64,000 nt of DNA from Oryzias latipes (lineage: Eukaryota > Chordata > Actinopteri > Beloniformes > Adrianichthyidae), in NCBI RefSeq assembly GCF_002234675.1, contig NC_019880.2:21531289-21595288 (forward strand), written 5' to 3'. How positions within the stretch are numbered: the first letter of the stretch is position 1; every line of letters starts with the position of its first letter. The notes under the pieces are model-generated. The model was not told the DNA's origin, made no database searches, and saw only the letters and a program-made list of their open reading frames with translations. Made by a program: the position numbers and the translations under genes. This document shows, in pieces, positions 45,078-55,833 of the stretch.

Positions 45078-46150
45078 ATTTAGGAGCTGTCTGCGTTTGG
45101 CAGGAGATGAAGCTCCAGGTGGCTTTCTCTCTTGGTCCAAGCTGCAGCGACAGGGCGAGGATTTTTACCGCTGAGTGGAGAAGCGGCTACCAGGACTTTG
45201 TCAGACGTTGGAACTGACAGGACATGGAAGCGGTTGGAGAGGGTGAGGCCTTCACGGTCTGAGGCTTCCTTCCTTCTTGCAACCACAGCTCTGAACAGCA
45301 GTGGACGGTGTCCCAGTACCAATTTTTTTTTTTTGTACTCACGCAACCCTGTGGTTGCATTACATTCATTCACTCATTCACATCATTTCATTACATCTGT
45401 CACCTCTAACACATGTAATGTCGCTTTCCCATCCATTCATTTTATCCATGTATCCATCCATTTCTTCAAACATTCATTCTCACACCTAAATGTCTATTTT
45501 TAGTCACCAATAATACATAAACGTATTGAACAGAAACATTGATAAACTATTACATTTTTTAGGGGAAACCTGAGCACCAGGAGAAAACCCCACAGACATT
45601 ACACATAAAAAAAAGGCTTGAAGTTCTTTATCTTATCACAATAAACTGCAATATTGATAAATGTTGACATGTTTTTTAAGGGGGAACCTGAGCACCGGGA
45701 AAAAAACCCAAGCAAATTAAACATGAATAAAATAAAAAAATAAAAAATGTTTTTGTTGTGGTGTGTATTTGTAAAAGATACACACCAAATATTGATTATG
45801 ATTAATTTATTGGATGGATGGACAGATGGATCTGGTTGGATCGGAGGAGTAAAAATCGACTCAATTGATTTATCGTTACGCCCATCGTCACGCTACATAA
45901 ATGTGATCCGTCTTTATATTTTAAAAGGGTTACCGTTTGCGCGACAAAGACATACATGCTCATTGTTTTACGTATTTTAAAAAATGGTTTTAAAACAACT
46001 GTTCCAGCTAGTTAAAATTGTCAGAATGATTTGTGCATTGATATTATACAATAACTGAAAAACTGTGATTTTGTTTAAAGCTGTCACTAAGGTACCTCAA
46101 AAATAAAACACCCACTCTGATGAAAATTTGTGTTTTTAGTGTTTTAAACA
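45078..46150. other. Intergenic stretch, nothing recognised
   Basis: Contains two related short blocks, each beginning near cctgagcac (at 45569 and 45689), but no gene or clear element. Confidence 0.35.
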
Positions 46151-46159
46151 TTCTTGTAG

Positions 46160-46390
46160 TATTTGTCACGCGGTGGAGGACATATACAAAGAAAATGAAG
46201 CTCAGAGTGCATTTCTGAGTACTCCTTTATTCAAATTGTTGTGAATCAGGAGCAGATGAATAAATGCAGCTGAAAAAAGAGCTTATTTTGGACGTAGGAC
46301 ATACGATGGGAGGGTCACAAGTTCCCTGCCCCGCTCCATTCTGATGCATCCACTTGTAGGCGACTTGATCCATCCTAAAAAGACAGCTGA
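46160..46390. repeat. Dispersed repeat, copy 2 (paralogue at 8.5 kb)
   Basis: Diverged but collinear with 8480-8700, including ttcaaattgttgtgaatcag. Class unknown. Confidence 0.6.
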
Positions 46391-47980
46391 AAACACGTTC
46401 ACAATGGCAAAATGGATCAGAAGGTGATTGGAGTGGGTGGTGGGATTTCAACACTTAAATAAGTTAAACCACTAACATTCCTTTTTTTTTCTTTTTTTAC
46501 AAGTGATTCCTGTTTTCCTGGTCTTAATTCCTAAATAAATTCATCTCTCTTGTTTAACTTTAACACCCTCCAGCTGTTTATGCAAAGGACTGCAGTGAAG
46601 GACACATGACAGTGTGCTGAAAATATATAGATTCTGCAATCAGCATTTTTTTATTTGTCTCATCCCACAGTAAAACTTTAATTTCTGCATTTCCTTGGAT
46701 GAGATCGGACACCTTTTCGGACGTGGATACAGAAGGTGTGCAGTAAAGTTAGGCCTTCATCGCTGCTTCAACCTACAATATTTTCTGGTTCCAAGCTGGA
46801 AAAAAAAAGCATGTCAGACAGTTTCTAAATGCCAGAACATGGTATATGATATAAAAGTCACATTTGAAAATGGTTATTTGGCAATACTTTTTGAGGTGTC
46901 TCACCAATTTGGAATAAAAAAAGTTAATAAATTCTACTCTGATCAACATGAAGTCAATTGTTATGTCTAGGCTGGATTACTGTAACTCTTTGTTAGTAGC
47001 GTGTCCTAAAAGTTCCTTAAGAAGTCTCCAGCTTGTTCAGAATGCAGCAGCTAGATTGTTGGCAGGAACTAGCAGAAGAGATCACATCACTCCTGTGTTA
47101 GTTTCACTTCACTGGCTCCAAGTTGATTCTAGAATCAAGTTCAAAATCCTCCTGTTAACCTATAAGGCCTTACATGGTATGACCCCATCCTATATTAAAG
47201 ACCTCATAGTGCTTTACCATCCAAATAGAACACTTCACACTAAATGCAGGACTGCTTGTGGTTCCCAGAATTAGTAAAAGTACAGTTGGAGGTAGAGCGT
47301 TTAGCCGCCAAGCCCCTGTTTTATGGAATAAGCTCCCAGCTCATGGAAGAGAGGCCGACACAGTTTCTACATTCAAAGTTAGACTAAAAACATTCCTCTT
47401 TGGACAGACTTATTGTCAGACTAGCTAGTAATCAGATTATTTAACTTAATGTTAATGTGTTTAAATTAAACTTAACAATAACATTAAAGTTGTTAGTAGG
47501 CTGCTAGAAGTTGAAGATGGGGTAACTATGGTGCACTGGGGTTCTGTCCTCTTTTCTCTTCTACTTCTACCCTCCTTTTCTTTTCTTGATCAATATTCAT
47601 CATTTAGTTCTCTCTGTTTGGTGCAGTGCGATTCATGCATTGTCCCTCTTTCCCCTCCTGGTGAGTGGGAGTGCTTCCAGATTCCAGTTGGCACATCCGT
47701 GCTCCTGTACCTGACCGTGTACCTCCTCTCTACTACTGCTCCTACACCTGGCTGTGGATCATGTCTCCCAACTTCATCTGGATGAACATCATTTGCTGGA
47801 CTTTAAACATGTAGTTGTAGCGTTAGATAAGCCCATTCTTCTCTATGAGTTCTGGTACATCGCCTTTCTGTCCTGGGGGAGGATCCCTCCTTTATGTGGA
47901 CACCCCTGAGGTTTCTTCGTTTCTTCCGGATTCCGTATTTTTTTTAGGAGTTTTTCCTAACCGCGAAGGGGGGTCTAAGG

Positions 47981-48476
47981 CAGGGATCCCCAAATCCATG
48001 TTACGGGGAATCCAGGTGACCCAAATGCAGGAACAAAGAAGCAAGTGGAGTGAGGAGAAATATTTAATATAACTAAGGAAACCACTTCCAATGGAACAAG
48101 CCAAGCAAACCAGGAACATAGTGAACAAACAGAAACTACACTGCAACATAGACTGCTGAAACAGGTGAGCTTAAATAATACAAGAAACCAATTAACTAAA
48201 TGCAAGCAGCTGTGCGGACTTCAGGAATGACAGTAGAGGAGGAGGAGTCATGCAGGAGCCACAGCCAGTCTACAAACACAACAACAAAAGGAAACTGACA
48301 GACTGTGACAATCCAGGCCTGGAGGGCCGGTGTCCTGCTAGTTTTCCAGAAACCCTGCCTCATCTGCTGTTGATTACCTGCATCAAGTGTGTTTAGCCAA
48401 AAAGGAGCTTCAATGGCAGGTTGGTTGGAGAGCATGTAGGACACCGGCCCTCCAGGCCTGGTTTTGAGGACCCCTG
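47981..48476. mobile_element. hAT-type MITE inserted in the LINE 3' UTR
   Basis: Perfect 8-bp duplication gtctaagg at 47973-47980 and 48477-48484. Left end cagggatccccaaatcc; right end reversed caggggtcctcaaaacc, imperfect inverted repeats. Contains a second insertion at 47999-48310. Confidence 0.88.
47999..48310. mobile_element. TG...CA insertion (solo LTR or MITE) inside the hAT element
   Basis: 312 bp starting tgttacggggaatcc and ending gacagactgtgaca, flanked by a 5-bp duplication atcca (47994-47998 and 48311-48315). Ends TGTTAC/GTGACA are weakly inverted. A TG..CA element with a 5-bp duplication fits a solo LTR; a small DNA element is the alternative. Confidence 0.7.
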
Positions 48477-48779
48477 GTCTAAGGGCAGGGATGTTAGTTT
48501 AGTTTAGTCAGTTTAGTTAAAGTTTAGTATTATCCTATTGAATTCTATGCATTCATGATCCTTTTTGATTGTATGTTTACCTTACAATTACAATTACTGT
48601 TGTGATTTTGGGCTATACAAATAAAATTGTATTGAATTGAATTTTAGGCTTAAGTGCAGCTGTAAATGTTCCAGTAATGTTGTAAAAAGTTCTCCCCTTT
48701 TGTTGTATTACAGTCACTCTTTAACATTACTTTAAAAACTTGTGGCACTGACATCTCAATGAGAAGTCAGAGTTCCTTC

Positions 48780-49092
48780 GTTCAAAAAGTTACAAAACCA
48801 TCCATGACACATCCGTTTATTTTCTAAACCTGTTTACTCTCCTCCGGGGTTGCTGGAGCCTATCCCAGCCGCTGTCAGGTGAAGGCAGGGTACAGTCTGG
48901 ATGGGTCACAAGTCCATCATTGGGCCACACAGAGATGAAAACCACACACACACCTAAGGGAAAATTATAGTAATTAAATAACATACAAAAAAATAATTTT
49001 GGACTGTGGGTGGAAGCTGGAGTGCTCGGGGAAAGCCACCACATGCACAAGGACAACATGCAAACTCCACATAGAAAGGTCCCAGCTGGAAT
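48780..49092 (+). repeat. Dispersed repeat (ttgctggagcctatcccagc), nearly complete copy
   Basis: Contains ttgctggagcctatcccagc, tggatgggtcacaagtccat, attttggactgtgggtggaa and caaggacaacatgcaaactc in that order, the layout of a repeat very common in fish genomes. Fragments are at 12480-13190, 33303-33510 and 36290-36400. Confidence 0.75.
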
Positions 49093-49166
49093 TTAAACAT
49101 TGACTGTATATTAGACGCCCCTCCCCCCCTGGCGGTCCAAACAGGAAGTACCTGCATACTATAGAT

Positions 49167-50304
49167 CAGGGGTCGGGAACCTATGGCTCGCGAGCCATAT
49201 ATGGCTCTTTTGATGGTCACATGTGGCTCGCAGACAAATCTTTAATTATACTTTTTTTTTATCATTAGTCCAGTCCTTCTCGGGCGCGATGCGATGCCAG
49301 AGGCGCGCAGTAGTAGCGGTGCTTGGAGAGAAAAATCTGCGCCAGCGCTATAAGTTTACAATTATCTATAATTTCACAGAGTTTGTACCAACTGGAAACC
49401 TGTGAATTGCCGTGCCTAAAAGTTCGCGCTCCCGTCTCTGAGAAAGAGCGCGCAGATGCGGGGACGGGATGTGTGAGGGAGAAAGCAGAGGGTGGGGGTG
49501 AGGGGTTGTGGGGACAGCAGGTGAATCGCGCAGGGATTGTAAAAACGTAAAACCCGCTTCCCGTCACTCACTGCAGTGTGTGAGTGTGTGTTTGGCTCCG
49601 CGTCTGCATGTGAGCAGTCTTTGTCACATCTACAGAACATTCAGACCAACCTAAGATCACGTTTAAAGTCTCAACGCCTGCATGAAGCAGAAACTCACCA
49701 CGTATCAACCAGACTAGACAATCAGCAAAACTACCACGAGAAATACACATCATTTATTAGCAATAGCATAACAATGTTATTAAAAATAATCCACAGACTT
49801 ATTGTACTTTAAAAAAGTTGAAATTACATCAAATGCACACATTCACTTGTATATTTAGTTTTAAACATATTGTCGCGGACTGAGTTTAACTTGGCTGTCG
49901 GGCCGCGTTAAAAGTTCTGGGGTTCATTGAAGGCATCAAGCAGAGATCTGATTGGCTCTCAGTTCTGTCGCTCAGCCTGTTGTTAGGTAGTTTGGACCAA
50001 TGGGGTTCAGCTATGGGCCGAATAAGGGAAATGGGAGGGCTGCAGCGGGAGCAGGTGAATATAAAGTTGGTAGAAGCGCTCTCTCTCGTCTCGTGTCGAC
50101 AGGAGAGATTCAGGAGTTGCTGAATTAATTTTACGGCGTTTGTTGCGGTTTACAGTAACCAGAATAAAGAACCTTAAATGAGGTTAAGTCTCCATGCCTC
50201 AGTGTGGGAAAGGGACACTACATTATTGTATGGCTCTTTCGAAATTACATTTAAAAATATGTGGCGTTTATGGCTCTCTTGGCCAAAAAGGTTCCCGACC
50301 CCTG
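49167..50304 (+). mobile_element. hAT element, 1138 bp, defective
   Basis: Perfect 8-bp duplication ctatagat at 49159-49166 and 50305-50312. 16-bp inverted ends caggggtcgggaacct, with subterminal tggctcgcgagcca and repeated tatggctct motifs. A remnant frame at 49576-49700 reads ACEQSLSHLQNIQTNLRSRL, the hAT C-terminal dimerisation region. The rest of the transposase is gone. 49871-50222 may be a separate inserted LTR. Confidence 0.92.
49871..50222 (+). mobile_element. Candidate solo LTR inside the hAT element
   Basis: 352 bp from tgtcgcggactgag to gggacactaca, with a TATA-like tataaag at about 50061, an AATAAA at about 50162 and TG...CA ends. These are LTR features (U3-R-U5 order). The flanks (acatat / ttattg) do not give a clean duplication, so this is tentative. 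Confidence 0.4.
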
Positions 50305-50456
50305 CTATAGATGCATTCTATAGAGAAACAGCTGTCACTCTGTCATTGTATTGGTCAGAAGAACCAGTCTGGCTCTGATAACTTTTTTTAACATCTTGGT
50401 AATCCTCATTTTAGTAGTTACCTTTTTCATTATTGTAATGTATTCAAGTTATAAAC

Positions 50457-52508
50457 TTGAAGACCAAGTGGTGGAAGCTACAGAATGAAGAAACTTGTGA
50501 GGAATTTAGGCAGAAGTTGAGGCAGGTCCTGGGTGGTCAGGATGAGCTTCCAGATGACTGGGAAACTACAGCAGAGATTATCAGGGAAACAGGTAGGAAG
50601 GTGCTAGGTGTGTCATCTGGAAAGAGGAAAGACGGTAAAGAGACTTGGTGGTGGAATGAGGAAGTACAGGAATGCGTCCAGAGGAAGAGGTTGGCTAAAA
50701 GGAAGTGGGATGTAGAAAGGACTGAGGAAGGTAGACAGGAGTACAAGGAAGCGCAGCGTAGAGTGAAGAGAGAGGTGGCAAAGGCCAAACAGAAAGCTTA
50801 CGATGAGCTATATGACAGGTTAGACACAAAGGAAGGAGAGAAGGACTTGTACAGGCTAGCCAGAGAGAGAGACAGAGATGGGAAGGACGTGCAACAGATA
50901 AGGGTGATTAAGGACAGAGATGGAAAGGTGCTAACAACCCAAGAGAGTGTACAGAAAAGATGGAAGGAGTATTTTGAGGAGCTGATGAACGAGGAAAATG
51001 ACAGGGAAAGAAGGGAGGAAGATGTGGTTGTTGTGGAGCAGGAAGTAGCAGAGATTGGAAAGGATGAGGTTAGGAAGGCTCTGAAAAGGATGAAGAGCGG
51101 AAAGGCCGTTGGTCCTGATGACGTACCTGTGGAGGTATGGAAGTGCCTAGGAGAGACAGCAGTGGAATTTCTAACAAGGTTGTTCAATAGGATTTTAGAG
51201 AGTGAGAAGATGCCTGAGGAATGGAGGAGAAGCGTTCTGGTCCCGATCTTTAAAAACAAGGGTGACATGCAGAACTGCAGCAACTATAGAGGAATAAAGT
51301 TGATGAGCCACACAATGAAGCTGTGGGAAAGAGTAGTGGAAGCCAGGCTTAGGAAGAAGGTGGAGATTTGTGAGCAGCAGTATGGTTTCATGCCCCGTAA
51401 GAGCACCACTGATGCCATTTTTGCTTTGAGAATTTTGATGGAAAAGTACAGAGATGGTCAGAAGGAGCTGCATTGTGTGTTCGTAGATTTAGAGAAGGCG
51501 TATGACAGGGTGCCGAGGGAGGAGCTGTGGTACTGTATGAGGTCGTCTGGAGTTGCAGAGAAGTATGTCAGAGTAGTTCAGGACATGTATGAGAGAAGTA
51601 TGACGGTGGTGAGATGTGCTGTAGGTCAGACAGAGGAGTTCAAGGTGGAGGTGGGACTACACCAAGGATCAGCTTTGAGTCCTTTTTTGTTTGCTATGCT
51701 GATGGACAGGCTGACAGACGAGGTAAGACAGGAATCTCCCTGGACAATGATGTTTGCGGATGACATTGTAATTTGCAGTGAGAGTAGAGAGCAGGTGGAG
51801 GAACAGCTAGAGAGCTGGAGGTTTGCTCTGGAAAGAAGAGGCATGAAGGTCAGTCGTAGTAAGACAGAATACATGTGTCTGAACGAGAGGGATCAAGGTA
51901 GAAGCGTTAGGTTACAGGGGGCTGAGGTGAAGAAGGTGCAGGAGTTTAAGTACTTGGGGTCAACAGTTCAGTGTGATGGGGATTGTGGAAAAGAGGTGAA
52001 GAGGCGAGTGCAGGCAGGTTGGAGCGGTTGGAGGAAAGTGTCAGGAGTGTTGTGTGACAGAAGAGTGTCAGCAAGACTCAAAGGAAAGGTGTACAAGACA
52101 GTGGTGAGACCAGCTCTGCTCTATGGGTTAGAGACGGTAGCAGTGAGACAGAGACAAGAGGCTGAGATGGAGGTAGCGGAGATGAAGATGTTGAGGTTCT
52201 CCTTAGGAGTGACCAGGTTAGACAGGATAAGGAACGAGTACATCAGAGGGACGGCTCATGTTGCCTGTGTTAGCGACAAAGTCAGAGAAGCCAGACTGAG
52301 ATGGTTTGGACATGTTCAGAGGAGGGATAGTGGATATATTGGTAGAAGGATGTTGGAGATGGAGCTGCCTGGCAGGAGGGCAAGAGGACGGCCAAAGAGG
52401 AGATACATGGATGTCTTAACAGAGGACATGAAGTTGGCTAACGTTAGGGTAGAAGATGTTCATGATAGAGTGAGGTGGAAAAGGATGATTCGCTGTGGCG
52501 ACCCCTGA
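50457..52508 (+). CDS. RTE-type LINE reverse transcriptase, N-terminally truncated
   Basis: About 683 codons open to the TGA at 52506-52508. There is no natural start: the frame enters from the truncated 5' end, and its first codon lies in the target duplication. Order: a charged linker (about 1-190); RT finger region with KSGKAVGPDDVPVEVWK; FVDLEKAYDRVPREELWY (motif A, catalytic Asp); VGLHQGSALSPFLFAMLMD (motif B); MMFADDIVICS (motif C, catalytic Asp pair); EFKYLGSTVQ; VVRPALLYGLET; and the tail LRWFGHVQRRDSGYIGRRML. It copies its own RNA at nicked target DNA. The endonuclease half is absent, so it cannot act alone. No stop or frameshift occurs in the remaining part. Confidence 0.92.
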   Translation: MKTKWWKLQNEETCEEFRQKLRQVLGGQDELPDDWETTAEIIRETGRKVLGVSSGKRKDGKETWWWNEEVQECVQRKRLAKRKWDVERTEEGRQEYKEAQRRVKREVAKAKQKAYDELYDRLDTKEGEKDLYRLARERDRDGKDVQQIRVIKDRDGKVLTTQESVQKRWKEYFEELMNEENDRERREEDVVVVEQEVAEIGKDEVRKALKRMKSGKAVGPDDVPVEVWKCLGETAVEFLTRLFNRILESEKMPEEWRRSVLVPIFKNKGDMQNCSNYRGIKLMSHTMKLWERVVEARLRKKVEICEQQYGFMPRKSTTDAIFALRILMEKYRDGQKELHCVFVDLEKAYDRVPREELWYCMRSSGVAEKYVRVVQDMYERSMTVVRCAVGQTEEFKVEVGLHQGSALSPFLFAMLMDRLTDEVRQESPWTMMFADDIVICSESREQVEEQLESWRFALERRGMKVSRSKTEYMCLNERDQGRSVRLQGAEVKKVQEFKYLGSTVQCDGDCGKEVKRRVQAGWSGWRKVSGVLCDRRVSARLKGKVYKTVVRPALLYGLETVAVRQRQEAEMEVAEMKMLRFSLGVTRLDRIRNEYIRGTAHVACVSDKVREARLRWFGHVQRRDSGYIGRRMLEMELPGRRARGRPKRRYMDVLTEDMKLANVRVEDVHDRVRWKRMIRCGDP

Positions 52509-52539
52509 TGGGAAAAGCCGAAAGAGAAAGAAGAAGAAG
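50458..52539 (+). mobile_element. 5'-truncated RTE-type LINE with intact remaining frame
   Basis: Flanked by a perfect 16-bp duplication attcaagttataaact (50442-50457 and 52540-52555). Ends with the gaaagagaaagaagaagaag microsatellite tail, as RTE elements do. The 5' half with the endonuclease is missing. It is inserted in the R1 element and looks recent, since the duplication is unmutated and about 680 codons are open. Confidence 0.93.
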
Positions 52540-52796
52540 ATTCAAGTTATAAACTAACCAATGAGTTTGGTCTGTAATTGTCACCATAAAATACACTTCA
52601 ACTGTTAGAGACAGAACGTTAAAAAAAATCCAGGAAATAACATTGTTTGAATTTAAAGAACTTATTTGTATAAATATGAAGAATCAATGACAATAATTCC
52701 GTTCCTCACAGACCTGTTTCTTCTTCTTTAAGAAGCTCTTCTATCCTCCACTGGTTACCTGTAATAATATCACCTGTTTGAACTGGTTGTCAGTAT

Positions 52797-53165
52797 ATAA
52801 TAACAATAATAATAATGGATTGGATTTTTCTGCGCTTTTCCAGACGCTCAAAGCGCTTACAGTGTGTCCATTATTCGTTCACTCCTCATTCATACTTGGT
52901 GATGGTAAGCTATGGTTGTAGCCACAGCTGCCCTGGGGCAGACTGACAGAGGCGTGGCTGCCATTTCGCGCCTACGGCCCCTCTGACCATCACCGGGATC
53001 ATTCATGCACATTCACACACCAGTGTAGCCACACTGGAGGCGAGGAGGGTGAAGTGTCTTGCCCAAGAACACAATGACATTTTTGGCTGGCTGGAGTGGG
53101 GATCAAACCGCCAACCCTTCAATCGTTGGACGACCCGCTCAACCGCCTGAGTCACTGTCGCCCGC
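52797..53165 (-). mobile_element. tRNA-derived SINE, antisense
   Basis: Read on the minus strand from 53165: gtgactcaggcggttgagcg (A-box-like), then ggcggtttgatccccactcc (B-box-like), then a body and an (ata)n-rich tail at 52797-52815. The order head, body, A-rich tail is typical of fish tRNA-SINEs. The B box departs from ggttcgattcc at few positions, so the copy is moderately old. Confidence 0.75.
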
Positions 53166-53280
53166 CAAGACACCTGTCCACACCCTTAAACCGTCCGACT
53201 GTAACTTCTCCACTAAGACCAGGACCAAAGAGCTGTCTGAGGACACCAGGGACTAGACTGTAGACCTGAACCGGACTGGG

Positions 53281-53720
53281 ATGAACCAATCTACAATAAG
53301 CAGCAGCTTGGAGAGAAGAGATCAACTGTTGGAGCCATTCTTAGAAAACGGAAGAAACACAAGATCACTGATAATCTTCCTCCACCTGGAGCTCCATGCA
53401 AAGACGTCATGTGGACAGAGGAGATCAAAACTCTGTGGTATAAACGCCACTCGCTGCGTTTGGAGGGGTAAGAATGCTGAGTTGCATTCCAAGAACATCA
53501 TACTGTGAAACATGGGGGTGGAAGTATAATGCTTTGGGACAGGAACCCTGATCCGTCTTAATGAAAGGATGAATGGGGTTATGTAGTGTGGAATTGTAGG
53601 AAAAATCCTGCGGGGCAAAAAGCAGGACGATGATCCCAAACACATCACCCGGGCAACAAAGAAGTTGCTTTGTAAAAAGCATTTTAGGGTAGTGGAGTGT
53701 TCTATCTTAAGTTCATCCAT
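53281..53720 (+). pseudogene. Tc1-type transposase relic
   Basis: Plus-strand frames read [17 protein letters not shown] and then, after a stop, NMGVEV, the block around the first catalytic Asp and glycine box of Tc1 transposases. Frameshifts and stops throughout; termini not found. Confidence 0.6.
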
Positions 53721-54325
53721 GGCTAAATGTTGTTACGCGTTAGCCTAATCCTAACCCTTCTTCCGGCTCCTTTCCGCCAAGAATAAACCACTGGCCGCAA
53801 GGATTAAAACAACTATTAGCGAATAGGCCCTTGACAATAATCATAGCAATGATAAAAGGCCATTTAGAAGATCATTTCGCTCTAGGCTGTTAATTTTTTT
53901 TTCCACAACGGAAATCACCATTTCTTCTCCTGCTGCAGTACCGTAATATATCCGCACCAATCACTATCTTTAACCGTCATCGGACCAACGTACCGCCAAT
54001 CAAATAGCGTGACTTCATCAGTATTGACGCTCACTGCAGGCCGAACAGTTTAGGTACCTACAGCGGCATCAGCTCTGACTAGTCCATGTGTAAAGTCCAT
54101 GTGTTTTTTTTCTCTTTTTAAGTCACTTTATTTTTTTCATCTTATTCTATTTTATTTTGTTTTTTTGAAGTTAGATTCCCCATTTAGACTGGAGTTTAAA
54201 GAGAAACGGAATTTCAATTTCCATGTATGTAAAAACATCATAGAGATTGACAATAAAGTTTACTTTGACTTTGACTAAATGTCTCCGGACGGCGGCCGTC
54301 CATATCAAGTGCCGTTGGCCGGGGG
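53721..54325. other. Intergenic stretch, nothing recognised
   Basis: No motif or terminal repeat. T-rich block at 54100-54170. Confidence 0.4.
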
Positions 54326-54678
54326 CAATGTTCCCTGTGCGCTTGTGCAATTGCACACTGCTTGCACATTCTCAGCGAACCAGAAATTCTGTGCAGCGCG
54401 CAAAATAAAATGACATACAACCTACATACACAATAAACTGAACGGATCATTACCATGAACGATGGAAATGGACCCGCGGTCGGCTGGGAACCGATCTGTA
54501 TTTCCTTTCTTTCTCCCTCCCCTGATCACAGAAATGCTCAAACAAGCTCATCTGTCCAAATCAGCTGCAAAATCACATGAGCTGTGCACAACCGATTTAC
54601 GAGAGGACTTTGAAAAAAAAGGAGAACCTCTGAGTCTTGTGTGTATGCACAGACACATGAAAAATTAGAGGGAACATT
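54326..54678. mobile_element. 353-bp DNA element with aatgttccct ends
   Basis: Left end caatgttccctgtgcgcttg; right end ttagagggaacatt, so short inverted repeats aatgttccct/agggaacatt. No target duplication is convincing. Probably a hAT-type MITE. Confidence 0.55.
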
Positions 54679-55214
54679 CCAGCCACCGGACCACCATGGC
54701 GGGGGCTGACAGCGTAAAAAAAAAAAAAAAAAAAGGGCTGCACAGCCACCTTTCAAATTGCTGAAGAACTGGCATTTAGGCATATGTGACCGTAGCTTAA
54801 GCCATTTGTTTGACAAATATATGCAACCTTGAAAACTCTCAAAAAAGACTTTAAAGCTACTTTTCCAGCACCCGGATTCCTCTGCTCCCTCAAGAGCCGA
54901 GTCTGACGAAGCACAAGTTCTGTGACTTTCCACCACCTAAGCACTGTGTTCTGGCTCTCAAACCGGGTTCCCCACGAGCACCAACTTTTTCCTGGCCCAG
55001 ACAGACGAACCACTTCAGGTTGGTTCCATCAGGGTGCGGCTGCAGTCTTACATGGCTGCAAGAAGAACTTCAAAACATCAAATGACTTTCTTCAGACCAG
55101 GGAAAAAAGTTATCCCAAACCAGCGTTTTCTGTGGTCCTCCCATCAAATTCAGAATAAATGAGAGGAAGCCAATCAAACAAGGCCTGCAGTCTGTACATG
55201 TGATAAAAACATGG
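54679..55214. other. Intergenic stretch, nothing recognised
   Basis: A-run at about 54717-54734 and frames on both strands without motifs. Confidence 0.4.
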
Positions 55215-55218
55215 TTAA

Positions 55219-55829
55219 CCCTTGTGTCATCCTATGACCCCACCCTTACATTGACGTGTTCTCCCTACCCTGACAAAGGTGGATAAAGGTGGAAAGATTT
55301 CATGTAATCCATGGACACCAGTGAAGATCACAAATCATTGAAGAAAAAAGGTTCAGCACACTGTCTAGTGGGTCTAGATGACCCAACTCCCAATGTTAAC
55401 CCTTGTGCTATCTTAGATGACCCCACCCTTCCATTGACGTGTTCTCCCTACCATGGCAAAGGTGGATAAAGGTGGAAAGATTTCATGTAATCCATGGAAA
55501 CCAGTGAAGATCACAAATCATTGAAGAAAAAAGGTTCAGCGCACTGTCTAGTGGGTCTAGATGACCCAACTCCCCGACTAAGCAGTTTCTCACACTTTTA
55601 GGCTCTGCGTCTTACAATTTTCCAGCTACTTACTTGCTTGATCTGTGTAATCATCTCACGCGTGGCGGTCGTGGCAATCACAGCCCTGTTGCTCCCGGGG
55701 CTGAGCTGAAGGGACAGAGACAGACCGGAATCCGACTGTACCGCCAGTTCTGTAACGCTCACTTTGTCATCCAACACCTTGATGGTTCTCTCTGCTGAGA
55801 CTGACAACGTGCCTAGGATAGCACAAGGG
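55219..55829. mobile_element. piggyBac-like MITE with an internally duplicated end
   Basis: TTAA at 55215-55218 and 55830-55833. Ends cccttgtgtcatcctatgac and, reversed, cccttgtgctatcctaggca. CCC-starting ends at TTAA sites are typical of piggyBac elements. The left about 181 bp is tandemly repeated, so a second TTAA plus terminal repeat occurs at 55396. No coding capacity. Confidence 0.85.
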
Positions 55830-55833
55830 TTAA

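Larger units (their letters stand above)
46940..48642 (+). mobile_element. CR1/L2-like LINE 3' part, interrupted by two nested elements
   Basis: The frame 46948-47274 reads VMSRLDYCNSLLVACPKSSL, then RSLQLVQNAAARLLAGTSRR, then YKALHGMTPSYIKDLIV, the reverse-transcriptase C-terminus of the CR1/L2/Rex1 group. A frameshift near 47270 follows; then VLWNKLPAHGREADTVSTFK is readable in another frame. The 3' UTR runs to aaataaaattgtattgaatt and a short (attga)n tail at about 48640. 47981-48476 is a later hAT insertion in the UTR. 5'-truncated and dead. Confidence 0.85.
49095..52640. mobile_element. Foldback element (family R1), copy broken by a hAT and an RTE LINE
   Basis: R1 sequence at 49095-49166 (aaacattgactgtatattag ... 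ccaaacaggaagtacctgca), at 50313-50457 (gagaaacagctgtcactctg, attggtcagaagaaccagtc) and from 52541 (ttcaagttataaactaacca). The pieces are collinear with the copy at 40928 once the hAT (49167-50304) and LINE (50458-52539) are removed. The right end is diverged. Confidence 0.75.
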
